Shown: positions 34,734-42,605, counted from the stretch's first letter. The stretch: 64,000 nucleotides of DNA from Sphingomonas sp. CBMAI 2297 (GCF_029870595.1 NZ_JAPDIR010000015.1:49905-113904), one strand, 5' to 3'. Notes: generated by a model from the letters alone, not told the origin. A program made the numbers and translations.

Positions 34734-34742
34734 GAGTATTCC

Positions 34743-35528
34743 ATGTTCCTCAAGGGCAAGTCCGCGATCATCACCGGCTCCACCTCGGGCATCGGCCTCG
34801 CCTATGCCAAGGCGCTGGCGGCCGAGGGCGCGAGCGTGATGATCAACGGTTTCGGCGACGCCGCGGCGATCGAGAAGGAGCGCGCCGCGCTCGAGGCGAC
34901 GAGCGGCGCCAAGGCGCTCTACGACGCCGCCGACATGACCAAGCCCGATCAGATCGCGGCGATGGTCCAGCGCTGCCATGACGAGCTGGGCGGGCCGCAC
35001 ATCGTCATCAACAATGCCGGCATCCAGCACGTCTCGCCGATCGAGGATTTCCCGATCGACAAATATGACGCGATCATCGCGATCAACATGTCGTCGGCCT
35101 GGCACATGACGCGCGCCGCGGTGCCGTTCATGAAGGCGCAGAAATGGGGCCGGATCATCTCCACCGCCTCGGCCCACAGCCTGGTCGCCAGCCCCAACAA
35201 GAGCGCGTATGTGATGGCCAAGCACGCCATCGCCGGCCTCACCAAGACGATCGCCCTCGAAGTGGCGACCAGCGGCGTCACGGTGAACTGCGTCTCGCCG
35301 GGCTATGTCTGGACCCCGCTGGTCGAGAACCAGATCCCCGACACCATGAAGACTCGCGGCATGACGCGCGAGCAGGTGATCAACGACGTGCTGCTCGATG
35401 CGCAGCCGACCAAGGAGTTCGTCCAGCCGGAACAGGTGGCTGCGCTGGTGCTTTTCCTGTGCCGGGACGAGGCGGCGCAGATCACCGGCGCCAATTATTC
35501 GATCGACGGCGGCTGGACCGCGGCCTGA
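34743..35528 (+). CDS. bdhA: 3-hydroxybutyrate dehydrogenase
   Basis: A 261-residue short-chain dehydrogenase that converts D-3-hydroxybutyrate and acetoacetate with NAD. The cofactor motif TGSTSGIG spans 11-18, followed by NNAG, the catalytic Ser in STASAHS and the YxxxK motif in SAYVMAKH. AIQHVSP-like (AGIQHVSPIEDFP) and FVQPEQVAALVLFLC are typical of BdhA. It follows the patatin gene by 9 bp, so they probably form one transcript. Confidence 0.93.
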   Translation: MFLKGKSAIITGSTSGIGLAYAKALAAEGASVMINGFGDAAAIEKERAALEATSGAKALYDAADMTKPDQIAAMVQRCHDELGGPHIVINNAGIQHVSPIEDFPIDKYDAIIAINMSSAWHMTRAAVPFMKAQKWGRIISTASAHSLVASPNKSAYVMAKHAIAGLTKTIALEVATSGVTVNCVSPGYVWTPLVENQIPDTMKTRGMTREQVINDVLLDAQPTKEFVQPEQVAALVLFLCRDEAAQITGANYSIDGGWTAA

Positions 35529-35545
35529 GGAAGGGGCTTGGAAGA

Positions 35546-36169
35546 ATGAAGGGGATCGCCGCCGCCGCGCTGCTCGCGCTCGGGCTCACCGGCTGCAATG
35601 TCTATCGCGACGCCACCGCCACGCGCCCGCCCGCCGGCTGGAGCTGGCGCAAGGTGATGACCGAGGACGATGCCGATCGCATCCGCAACTGGCGCCGCGC
35701 CTGGGACGACGCGCTCGCGCCGGCCAAGGCGGCGGCGCCGGCGGCGATCGCGGCGGAGCCGGACCTGTTCGATCCCGATCGCGCGCTGGGCGCCGCGATG
35801 CCGCCCGCGGGCGAATATCGCTGCCGCACCTTCAAGCTCGGCTCGCAGCAGCCGCTCACGCCCTATTTCGCGGCCTATCCTGCCGGCCGGTGCCAGATCA
35901 CCGTGCAGGGCCGGGAGACGCATTTCGCCCGCCTCGACGGCACGCAGCGCCCCGACGGGCTGATCTACACCAACACCGATGCGCGCCCGATGTTCATCGG
36001 CGTGATGGTCCTGGGCGACGAGACCGCGCCCTTGCGCTACGGCGTCGACCAGACGCGCGACATGATCGGCTATATCGAGCGCATCGGCGAGCGGCGCTGG
36101 CGGCTGGTCCTGCCCTATCCGGGGTTCGAATCGAAGCTGGATGTGATCGAGCTGACGCCGGCGGGGTGA
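35546..36169 (+). CDS. DUF4893 lipoprotein
   Basis: A 207-residue lipoprotein with signal and lipobox LGLTGC. The domain (WRKVMTEDDADRIRNWRRAWDDAL... GEYRCRTFKLGSQ ... ARPMFIGVMVLGDE ... GYIERIGERRWRLVLP) matches DUF4893, found mainly in Sphingomonadales. It sits 17 bp after bdhA. Function is unknown; the form of the C-terminal half suggests a small beta-barrel. Confidence 0.82.
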   Translation: MKGIAAAALLALGLTGCNVYRDATATRPPAGWSWRKVMTEDDADRIRNWRRAWDDALAPAKAAAPAAIAAEPDLFDPDRALGAAMPPAGEYRCRTFKLGSQQPLTPYFAAYPAGRCQITVQGRETHFARLDGTQRPDGLIYTNTDARPMFIGVMVLGDETAPLRYGVDQTRDMIGYIERIGERRWRLVLPYPGFESKLDVIELTPAG

Positions 36170-36174
36170 AAGGT

Positions 36175-36200
36175 CTTCCCTTGCGAAACGGGGGAGGAGC
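36175..36200. repeat. Degenerate 'cttgcgaaacggggga' repeat at the 3' end of the DUF559 gene
   Basis: The sequence cttcccttgcgaaacggggg is a divergent copy, in the same orientation, of the attcctccctcgcgaagcgg element at 36657 on the other side of the DUF559 gene. Together they bracket that gene. Confidence 0.5.
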
Positions 36201-36556
36201 TATGTCCCGGCAATCACGTCGAGAATATGCCGCAACACGGCATCGAGATCGCACAGCACTTCTGCCGCGGGGACCCGCAGCACCCTGACCCCGTGCCCGG
36301 CCAGCCAAGCATCTCGCCGGGCATCCCGCTCCGGTCGATCGCCCCGGGCATGGGCTTCGCCGTCCACCTCGACGCACAGTTTCGCCTTGGCGCAGTAGAA
36401 ATCGAGGAAATACGGCCCCGCAGGGTGCTCCCGGCGAAAATACCAGCCGCCGGGCTCCTTGCGCAGTTCCTGCCAGAGCAGGACCTCCGGAAAGCTCATC
36501 TCGCGGCGCCGCTTGCGCGCACCGCGCTTGCCGCCAGGGCCTCCCTTCAGCTCCAT
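36200..36556 (-). CDS. DUF559 (Vsr-like endonuclease-fold) protein
   Basis: A 118-residue protein of the DUF559 family, related to very-short-patch-repair and restriction-type endonucleases. Motifs include ARKRRREMSFPEVLLWQELR, RREHPAGPYFLDFYC with its acidic residue, KLCVEVDGEAH with a catalytic-type Asp/Glu pair, and a C-terminal LRVPAAEVL. The ATG at 36556 is preferred over the GTG at 36577 because ggtggaggggga lies just upstream. Related GC-rich repeats lie on both sides, suggesting it travels with or acts on them; that is inference. Confidence 0.83.
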   Translation of the reverse strand: MELKGGPGGKRGARKRRREMSFPEVLLWQELRKEPGGWYFRREHPAGPYFLDFYCAKAKLCVEVDGEAHARGDRPERDARRDAWLAGHGVRVLRVPAAEVLCDLDAVLRHILDVIAGT

Positions 36557-36564
36557 CGGTGCTT

Positions 36565-36714
36565 CCCCCTCCACCACCGGCTACGCCGGCGGTCCCCCTC
36601 CCCCGCTCTGCGAGCGAGGGAGGAATTTGGATACAACTCGATACCGCCCCCCTTCAATTCCTCCCTCGCGAAGCGGGGGAGGGGGACCGCGCGCGCAGCG
36701 CGTGGTGGAGGGGG
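36565..36714. repeat. Large imperfect inverted repeat next to the DUF559 gene
   Basis: Left arm 36565-36627 and right arm 36655-36714 are near-complementary over about 60 bp, sharing tccaccac...ggtccccctcccccgct...cgagggaggaat when one is reversed. The spacer is about 27 bp. Together they form a strong extended hairpin. The right arm repeats, in the same orientation, the element on the far side of DUF559 (36175). Confidence 0.8.
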
Positions 36715-36756
36715 CCTGGCCGCAAGCGACTATCCAAAGATTCGCCCCCGCTTCCC

Positions 36757-37353
36757 CTAAACCGCCAGCCCGAACTCCTTCACGATGAACGCGTAGGGTT
36801 CCGGCGCTTTCGCCTTCACATTCTCGCGCCGGAAGGGCGGGCGCGCGGCGGTGCCGTGGAGGACCACGCTCGCCATCATTGCGAAGAATTCGAACGGGTT
36901 GGTCAGCATATAGGCCTGGGCCTGCCAGCGCCCGCTCGCCTGGGCCTCGCGATAGAAGCGCAGCACATCCGGATTCTGCTGCCCGCCCGGCATCCGGAGC
37001 AGCTGCCAGCGATGGATCAGCTCATGGAGCAGCACCGGATTCTCCGCCGGCTGCGTCTCGCGCGCGAAGAACACGCCGCGCGGCCCCGCCCGCGTCCTAG
37101 TGCCCGGCTGGAGGTCCACCGTGATCACCTGCGCCGCAAAGAAATCCCGCGCCGCGTCCGACACCCGCAGCGCCTTCACCAGCGCGATCTGCGCGGCGAG
37201 CGATGCGGCGATCGCCGGCGTTTGCTCGCCGCCCTGCCAGTCGATCGCGAAATCCTCGGCCGCCCGGGCCCGGGCCGGCAGCGCCAGCAGCGCGGCGCCG
37301 GCGAGCAGCGCCCGGCGCGAGAGGTTTGACAGCCCGGCATCCCCACGCAACAT
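36757..37353 (-). CDS. Secreted putative HExxH metallopeptidase
   Basis: A 198-residue exported protein. A signal with RRALLAGAALLALPARARA is followed by an alpha/beta domain whose centre, VLLHELIHRWQLL (about 108-120), has the HExxH zinc pattern H110-E111-x-x-H114. TNPFEFFAMMASVVLHG near the C-terminus could supply a third ligand. No named family is recognised. The ATG at 37353 has ggag 8 bases upstream. It diverges from the M20 gene with only 27 bp between the starts. Confidence 0.7.
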   Translation of the reverse strand: MLRGDAGLSNLSRRALLAGAALLALPARARAAEDFAIDWQGGEQTPAIAASLAAQIALVKALRVSDAARDFFAAQVITVDLQPGTRTRAGPRGVFFARETQPAENPVLLHELIHRWQLLRMPGGQQNPDVLRFYREAQASGRWQAQAYMLTNPFEFFAMMASVVLHGTAARPPFRRENVKAKAPEPYAFIVKEFGLAV

Positions 37354-37380
37354 TCGCGCCTCCATGCAGCGGGGAACTTT

Positions 37381-38688
37381 ATGCTTCGATACCTCCTTCT
37401 CGCAACAGCGATGAGCTTTTCCACGCCCTCCGCCGCCGATCCGGTGCACGACGCGACCAGGGCCGCGCTGCCCCAGCTCATGGAATTCTATCGCGACTTC
37501 CACGCCAACCCCGAACTCAGCCTCCACGAAGTGAAGACCGCCGCCAAGCTCGCCGAGGAAGCGCGCAAGGCCGGCTTCAAGGTCACCGAGAAAGTGGGCG
37601 GCACCGGGGTGGTCGCGGTGCTCGAGAACGGCCCCGGCCCGGTCGTGCTGATCCGCGCCGACATGGACGGCCTGCCGGTCACCGAGGCCACCGGCCTGCC
37701 CTTCGCCTCCACGGTGCGCGCCACCAATGACGAGGGGATCGAGACCGGCGTGATGCACGCCTGCGGCCATGACACGCATATGGCGAGCTGGATCGGCACG
37801 CTGCGCAACCTGGCCGCGATGAAGGCGAAATGGCACGGCACCGTCGTCATGATCGCCCAGCCCGCCGAGGAGCGCGGCATGGGCGCCCGGGCGATGATCG
37901 AGGACGGACTGTTCACCCGCTTCCCCAAGCCGCAGGTCGCGCTCGCCTTCCACGACAGCGCCAGCCAGCCCGCCGGCCAGATCGGGGTGACGCCGGGCTA
38001 TGCCCTGGCGAATGTGGATTCGGTCGACGTGCTGGTAAAGGGCGTCGGCGGCCATGGCGCCTATCCGCAGACCACCCGCGATCCGATCGTGCTCGCCGCG
38101 CGCATCGTCACGTCGCTCCAGACGCTGGTCAGCCGCGAAGTCGATCCGCAGGAGGCCGCCGTCGTCACCGTCGGGATGATCAAGGGCGGCTCCACGCACA
38201 ACATCATCGGCAGCGACGTCACGATGCTGCTCACTGTGCGCAGCTTCAAGCCGGAGGTCCGCAAGCTGCTGCTCGACGGCATCGCCCGGATCGCGAAGGG
38301 CGAGGCAATTGCCGCGGGGGTCCCCGAGGACCGCATGCCCGAGGTCAAGGTCCGCGACAATTTCACACCCGCCACCTTCAACACCCAGCCGCTGTCGGAC
38401 CAGATGAAGGCGCTGTGGACGGCGCGCTTCGGCAAGGACCGGGTGGTGGAAACCAAGGCCGTGATGGGCGGCGAGGATTTCAGCCGCTACTGGCTGGCCG
38501 ACCAGTCGATCCAGAGCCTGATCTTCTGGGTGGGCGGCGTCCCGGCGGACAAATGGGCGGCGTCCGACAATGGCAGGAAGCCCCTCCCCTCGCTCCACAG
38601 CCCCTATTGGGCGCCCGACGCCGAAGCCGTGATCGGCACCGCCACCGAGGCGATGACCGCGGCGGCACTGGATGTCCTCAAGAAATAG
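37381..38688 (+). CDS. Exported M20 family amidohydrolase
   Basis: A 435-residue metal-dependent hydrolase of the peptidase M20D (hippurate hydrolase/IAA-amino-acid hydrolase) type. A signal peptide (LRYLLLATAMSFSTPSAA) precedes the catalytic domain with LIRADMDGLPV, HACGHDTHMA (metal ligands), QPAEERGMGARAMI and a dimerisation domain with KGVGGHGAYPQTTRDPI. VMGGEDFSRYW completes the site. It would remove N-acyl groups from amino acids or peptides in the periplasm. Confidence 0.92.
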   Translation: MLRYLLLATAMSFSTPSAADPVHDATRAALPQLMEFYRDFHANPELSLHEVKTAAKLAEEARKAGFKVTEKVGGTGVVAVLENGPGPVVLIRADMDGLPVTEATGLPFASTVRATNDEGIETGVMHACGHDTHMASWIGTLRNLAAMKAKWHGTVVMIAQPAEERGMGARAMIEDGLFTRFPKPQVALAFHDSASQPAGQIGVTPGYALANVDSVDVLVKGVGGHGAYPQTTRDPIVLAARIVTSLQTLVSREVDPQEAAVVTVGMIKGGSTHNIIGSDVTMLLTVRSFKPEVRKLLLDGIARIAKGEAIAAGVPEDRMPEVKVRDNFTPATFNTQPLSDQMKALWTARFGKDRVVETKAVMGGEDFSRYWLADQSIQSLIFWVGGVPADKWAASDNGRKPLPSLHSPYWAPDAEAVIGTATEAMTAAALDVLKK

Positions 38689-38702
38689 GCCTCCGCGCCG
38701 GC

Positions 38703-39224
38703 ATGACCGATCCGAACGCACACAGCCCGGCGCACCCGCGCCGCCTGCCCGCATTCCTGAGCGCCGTGCTGGCCGGCGCCTATGGTGGCATCACGCTGCA
38801 GGGCGGGCTCGCCTGGTCGCTGGAACCGGACCGCTTCGGCTGGCCGGATGCCGGGGCGATAGCCCTGCTCCTCGCGGTCTATGGGCTGATCGCGCTCCCC
38901 TTCGTCGCGCTCGGCCTGGCGGTCTTCGGCATTCCCGCCGCGCGCCTGCTCCACCGCTGGCGCGACCGCCCCTGGATGGGGCTGGTCGCGGCGGTATGCG
39001 GCGGCCTGGCCGGCAAGCTCGCCTATCATGCGATCGATCGCCTGCTGTTCTTCGGCACCTATCGGCCCTGGGCGATCGAGCGCGCCGATCCCGGCCTCTG
39101 CTACGGCGTGCCGGCGGGCATCGCCTGGTGGTGGTTCAACCGCCGTGATCGATCGCCTGCGCGATGGAGGGAGCTGGGGGATGCCAGCGATTCGCCACGG
39201 CCTCTTCCCACTATCATTGTCTAA
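38703..39224 (+). CDS. Membrane protein of unknown function
   Basis: A 173-residue protein with about four hydrophobic segments (FLSAVLAGAYGGITLQGGL, AIALLLAVYGLIALPFVALGLAVFG, WMGLVAAVCGGLAGKLAYHAI, GVPAGIAWWWF) and basic loops. It starts 15 bp after the M20 gene. No family is recognised; the gene could assist the same pathway only by position. Confidence 0.6.
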   Translation: MTDPNAHSPAHPRRLPAFLSAVLAGAYGGITLQGGLAWSLEPDRFGWPDAGAIALLLAVYGLIALPFVALGLAVFGIPAARLLHRWRDRPWMGLVAAVCGGLAGKLAYHAIDRLLFFGTYRPWAIERADPGLCYGVPAGIAWWWFNRRDRSPARWRELGDASDSPRPLPTIIV

Positions 39225-39304
39225 CCCGGAACCGGACTTGCGGCAAGCCGGGGTCCCTGCGCCATGAGGCTGCCCTCGATTCGCAGACGAGGGAGCAGCA
39301 CCAC

Positions 39305-39691
39305 ATGACCTATTATCACGGCACCCGCGCGGACCTGCGCCCCGGCGACCTGATCGCCGCCGGCCATGCCTCCAACTATGGCGCGCGGAAGAATGCGTCC
39401 TGGGTCTATCTGACCGGCACGCTCGAGGCGGCGACCTGGGGCGCCGAGCTGGCCCGGGGCCCGGGGCGCGAACGGATCTACATCGTCGAGCCGACCGGCG
39501 GGATCGTCGACGATCCCAACCTCACCGACCAGAAATTCCCCGGCAACCCCACCCTGTCCTACCGCTCGCGCGCGCCGCTCCGCGTGGTCGGTGAAGTCGC
39601 CGAGTGGCAGGGCCATTCGCCCGAGCAGTTGAAGCACATGAAAGCGGCGATCGAGCGCCTCCAGGCCCAGGGCATCGAGGCCATCGACTGA
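39305..39691 (+). CDS. arr: Rifampin ADP-ribosyltransferase (Arr)
   Basis: A 128-residue enzyme that inactivates rifamycins by ADP-ribosylation with NAD. Family blocks are nearly complete: YYHGTRADLRPGDLI, SWVYLTGTLEAATWGAELA, RERIYIVEPTGGIVDDPNLT, KFPGNPTLSYRSRAPLRVVGEV and EWQGHSPEQLKHMKAAIERL. It is chromosomal, with no integron or transposon features nearby, so it looks like a resident resistance gene rather than a recent acquisition. Confidence 0.94.
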   Translation: MTYYHGTRADLRPGDLIAAGHASNYGARKNASWVYLTGTLEAATWGAELARGPGRERIYIVEPTGGIVDDPNLTDQKFPGNPTLSYRSRAPLRVVGEVAEWQGHSPEQLKHMKAAIERLQAQGIEAID

Positions 39692-39730
39692 ACGCCACGC
39701 GCCGCGCCCGGCCTTGCGCCGGGCGCGGCG

Positions 39731-40675
39731 TCAGCGGCATTCCACGGTGAGGTGCGCCAGTTCGTGCACCGGCGCCAGCCAGGCGCGGACCGTTTCCGCA
39801 TCGGCGCCCACCACGCTCACGATCGCCGCGCGCGCCTCGGGCCCCACGCGCCACACGTGCAGGTCGGTGATCCGGGCATCGCCCCCGGCCTCCACCAGCG
39901 CGCGCACCTCCGCGGCGACGGGATCGTCGGTCCGGTCGAGCAGCACCGCGGCGGTATCGCGCATCAGCGTCCATGACCAGCGCGCGATCACCACCGCGCC
40001 GACGATCCCCATCGCCGGGTCCATCCAGGCCCAGCCGAGATAGCGACCGGCCAGCAGCGCCGCGATCGCCAGCACCGAAGTCAGCGCATCGGCCAGGACG
40101 TGCATATAGGCCGAGCGCAGATTGTTATCGTGGCCGCGGTGATGGTGATGGCCATGGTCGTGGTGATGGCCATGATCGTGGTGATGGTCATGATGATGCG
40201 CATGGCCGTGATGGTGCCCGCCGGAGAGCAGCGCCGCGCTGGCCAGGTTCACCGCCAGCCCCAGCACCGCGACGATCGTCGCCTCACCGAACGCCACCTT
40301 GATCGGCTCGAACAGCCGCAGCACCGATTCCACGCCGATCCCCAGCGCGATCAGCCCGAGCACCATCGCCGAGGCAAAGCCGGCCAGGTCGCCCACCTTG
40401 CCCGTCCCGAAGCTGTAGGCGGCGCTGTGCGCGTGCCGCCGCGCATAGGCATAGGCAGCCGCCGCGACGGCCAGCGCGCCGGCATGCGTCGCCATGTGGA
40501 AACCATCGGCGAGCAGCGCCATCGATCCGGTCCAATAGCCGGCGGCGATCTCGCCCACCATCATCACCGCGGTGAGCCAGACCACCCACAGGGTCCGCCG
40601 CGCATTCGCGTCGTGCGCGGCGCCGAGGAAGACGTGATCGTGCGCCAGCGCATCGATTTCGGGCAGGGTCGCCAT
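39731..40675 (-). CDS. dmeF: CDF-family metal efflux protein DmeF
   Basis: A 314-residue cation diffusion facilitator that exports Co2+/Ni2+ (or Zn2+) in exchange for protons. It has six helices, the metal motif HMATHAGALAV in helix 2 and a very His-rich cytoplasmic loop (runs of HHHDH and HGHHHD around 153-185). The C-terminal cytoplasmic domain includes ITDLHVWRVGPEARAAIVSV. It is 8 bp downstream of the RcnR/DmeR repressor gene, forming a dmeRF operon. Confidence 0.93.
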   Translation of the reverse strand: MATLPEIDALAHDHVFLGAAHDANARRTLWVVWLTAVMMVGEIAAGYWTGSMALLADGFHMATHAGALAVAAAAYAYARRHAHSAAYSFGTGKVGDLAGFASAMVLGLIALGIGVESVLRLFEPIKVAFGEATIVAVLGLAVNLASAALLSGGHHHGHAHHHDHHHDHGHHHDHGHHHHRGHDNNLRSAYMHVLADALTSVLAIAALLAGRYLGWAWMDPAMGIVGAVVIARWSWTLMRDTAAVLLDRTDDPVAAEVRALVEAGGDARITDLHVWRVGPEARAAIVSVVGADAETVRAWLAPVHELAHLTVECR

Positions 40676-40683
40676 GGGGAATC

Positions 40684-40959
40684 CTATTTGGAGTAACGGC
40701 GGATCACCGCCAGCAGGTCCTCGGCGCCCCGCGCGCGCTCGGCGTCGCTGAGATCGGGATGCGCGACATGCGCCTGGAGATGGTCGGCGATGATCTCGTC
40801 GAGCAGTCCGTTGACTGCCCCGCGCACCGCCGCGACGAGCTGCAGGATCTCGGCACAGTCCGCGCCGCCCTGCATCGCCCGCTCGACTGCGCCAACCTGC
40901 CCGCCGATCCGGCGAACCCGCGCCAGCAGCGCGTCGTTACCATGAGAGAGGTGAGCCAT
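40684..40959 (-). CDS. dmeR: Metal-sensing repressor of the RcnR/CsoR family
   Basis: A 91-residue all-helical repressor. MAHLSHGNDALLARVRRIGGQVGAVERAM carries the His and basic residues typical of Ni/Co-sensing RcnR-type proteins, with Cys in GGADCAEILQ and His in DHLQAHV as metal ligands. It should repress itself and dmeF until Co2+ or Ni2+ binds. A palindromic operator lies at its own start codon. Confidence 0.92.
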   Translation of the reverse strand: MAHLSHGNDALLARVRRIGGQVGAVERAMQGGADCAEILQLVAAVRGAVNGLLDEIIADHLQAHVAHPDLSDAERARGAEDLLAVIRRYSK

Positions 40960-40980
40960 ACCTATACCCCCTATAGGTAT
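40958..40980. promoter_or_regulatory. DmeR/RcnR operator overlapping the dmeR start codon
   Basis: Two perfect 9-bp inverted arms, atacctata and tataggtat, flank ccccc, the 'AT-rich arm plus G/C tract' layout of RcnR-type operators. On the minus strand the palindrome reaches the second base of the dmeR ATG and covers its Shine-Dalgarno region. Confidence 0.82.
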
Positions 40981-41127
40981 AACAACCTGAAGTCAAAACA
41001 CCCGGCGCGGGGGAGGCAAAGGCGGGCCACCAAACCGGGGCTGGGGCCTCATATTCCCTCCACCGTTATCCCCACCTGCCATCCCCGCCTGCGCGAGGAT
41101 GACGGGTTTGCCGGCCAAGGCCTGGCC

Positions 41128-41547
41128 CTAGGGAGCGATGGCCATCTCGGCCGGCGGCAGGAAACAGGCCACCGTGCTCGCCGCCAGCCGCGCGGGCTGA
41201 AGCGTGGCGGCGTCGAGGCAGCACCAGCGCGACTTCACTTCGGCCAGCGTCTCGGTGCCGCGACGGATCACCGTGCCGTAGAAGGCGCTCTCACGCCGCA
41301 CGCACTCCAGCACCACCGTGGCGATCAGCGCGTCGGCGAGGAAGGCGGGCTTGCGATAGGTGATGTCGTGCCGCACGGCGACCCAGCGATGCGCCGCCAC
41401 CGCCTCGGGCGGGGCCAGCCGCTCCCAATGGTCGACCACCGCAGCCTGCACCCAGCGCAGGTAGATCGCGTTGTTCACATGCCCCAGCGCGTCGATGTCG
41501 GCCGCTTCGATGCGGATGGCATAATGATGCGGGTTGCTCGGGTTCAT
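41128..41547 (-). CDS. Acyl-CoA thioesterase (4HBT family)
   Basis: A 139-residue hot-dog-fold thioesterase. The catalytic-region motif DIDALGHVNNAIYLRWVQ is at about 17-34, followed by the strand RWVAVRHDITYRKPAFL and ESAFYGTVIRRG. It would hydrolyse acyl-CoA. Its ATG overlaps the stop of the upstream HEPN-like gene by 4 bases (ATGA), so it is translationally coupled to that cassette. Confidence 0.9.
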   Translation of the reverse strand: MNPSNPHHYAIRIEAADIDALGHVNNAIYLRWVQAAVVDHWERLAPPEAVAAHRWVAVRHDITYRKPAFLADALIATVVLECVRRESAFYGTVIRRGTETLAEVKSRWCCLDAATLQPARLAASTVACFLPPAEMAIAP

Positions 41548-42113
41548 GGAGTTCCATTCGTTGGGCCGCGCGCCTCGGCGAGCAGGCGATCGGCGATGTC
41601 GCGATAGAAAAGGCAGATTTCGGAAAGCTCGGCGGGGGACAGGACAAGCTCCGCGCCGACGGGGACGCGCCGCAGCCCCCCGCCCTCGCCGTGCCAGCCC
41701 GTGGTCATCACCGCTTCGCCGTCGCCGTCGCCGCGCCGTACCGTGCCCGCGCAGTGGAACAGGCAGTTGCGCGAACGCCCCAGCGCCACGAGCCGGGCAT
41801 GGTCCGGATCGGGCACGCGAAGCGCATGGCGCAGCCGGGCGAGCTTGTTCGCGGTATTGCGCTCGCCTCCGGGCAGGGTGATGCCGCGGCAGCGCGCCGT
41901 TTCGCCCACCAGCAGATTGAGGAAGCGATCGAGCTCACGCAGTCCATTGCCGATCACTTTCGCCCGATAGCGCCCCTCGATCGCGCGCGGCGCCGCGCCG
42001 GGCCCGCCCAGGCCGAGCCCCAGAAAATGCGAGCCCCGTTGCAGCGTCGCATGCGCACGGATCAGTTCGGGGCTGACGACGGTGACGGCACCGCGCGCCG
42101 CGCCGCGCCTCAC
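41544..42113 (-). CDS. HEPN-like protein, putative RNase toxin
   Basis: A 189-residue protein with no familiar name, but its core fits the HEPN pattern: a helix pair RYRAKVIGNGLRELDRFLNLLV, then later ALGRSRNCLFHCAG. R-N-C-L-F-H matches the RX4-6H motif with a polar residue after Arg, the catalytic signature of HEPN ribonucleases. It starts with GTG overlapping the DUF2384-like gene by 4 bases (GTGA) and ends overlapping the thioesterase gene by 4. Toxin function is inferred from motif plus partner. Confidence 0.58.
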   Translation of the reverse strand: MRRGAARGAVTVVSPELIRAHATLQRGSHFLGLGLGGPGAAPRAIEGRYRAKVIGNGLRELDRFLNLLVGETARCRGITLPGGERNTANKLARLRHALRVPDPDHARLVALGRSRNCLFHCAGTVRRGDGDGEAVMTTGWHGEGGGLRRVPVGAELVLSPAELSEICLFYRDIADRLLAEARGPTNGTP

Positions 42114-42403
42114 CGCGTCTCGCGGCGGGCGGCGATCGCCTGCTCGACGGCCGCCAATCCGTCGGCGCTTGCTATGGCAAGGTCGAGGGGGCGGCCGCCC
42201 AACGCATCGTCTGGTCCATTGAGAAAGGCAGTGGCGCCCTCGCGCCCCAGTGCCTCGAACGCGATCCGGACGACGCGGCCCTGCCGCTCCATCCCATCGG
42301 GCGAGAGCCGCGCTTCGGTGAACTTGCGCCGGAAGCCGGTGGTGCGCACCGGCTTGGCGGCATCTTCTCCGGCCGGATCCTTCGGCGGCGTGTCGAGGCC
42401 CAA
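42110..42403 (-). CDS. DUF2384 (MbcA/ParS/Xre-like) antitoxin-type protein
   Basis: A 97-residue protein whose C-terminal half, FLNGPDDALGGRPLDLAIAS with ADGLAAVEQAIAAR, matches the toxin-binding DUF2384 domain of MbcA/ParS antitoxins. The N-terminal helix-turn-helix of Xre members is absent or very short. The TTG start at 42403 is chosen because ggggag lies 8 bases upstream. It overlaps the HEPN-like gene (GTGA), as antitoxin and toxin genes often do. Confidence 0.62.
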   Translation of the reverse strand: MGLDTPPKDPAGEDAAKPVRTTGFRRKFTEARLSPDGMERQGRVVRIAFEALGREGATAFLNGPDDALGGRPLDLAIASADGLAAVEQAIAARRETR

Positions 42404-42605
42404 TGCGCTGCTCCCCCTTGCGTAAGCGGGAGCACGGAGGTCTCTCAGCCGCTGGCGCCTACGAACGCAACTGCCAGCGATGGCCGCAGCCTAGCGGGTC
42501 GCCGCCATGAAAGCCACCCGCGATGACGCATCGACCGCACGGGTCCGCCACGGCGCCAATAAATTAGCATTGACTAATGCATTAGCGATTACTAATTGAT
42601 TCGAC
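42404..42605. promoter_or_regulatory. Divergent promoter region with AT-rich ArsR-like operator
   Basis: This 202-bp gap separates the DUF2384-like and ArsR-type genes. At 42556-42602 an AT-rich stretch has repeated taattag/ctaat words (ttagcattgactaatgcatt... and gattactaattg), the only such patch nearby. It probably holds the ArsR promoter and operator. No exact consensus boxes can be claimed. Confidence 0.5.

Noticed and set aside
36200..36556. DUF559 gene as half of a restriction-modification system
   Set aside because: No methyltransferase gene lies nearby, and DUF559 proteins commonly stand alone.
40131..40215. Repeated gtggtgatg/catgg units that look like a simple tandem or CRISPR-like repeat
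   Set aside because: They encode the His-rich loop of DmeF in frame; spacing and sequence follow codons, and there are no spacers.
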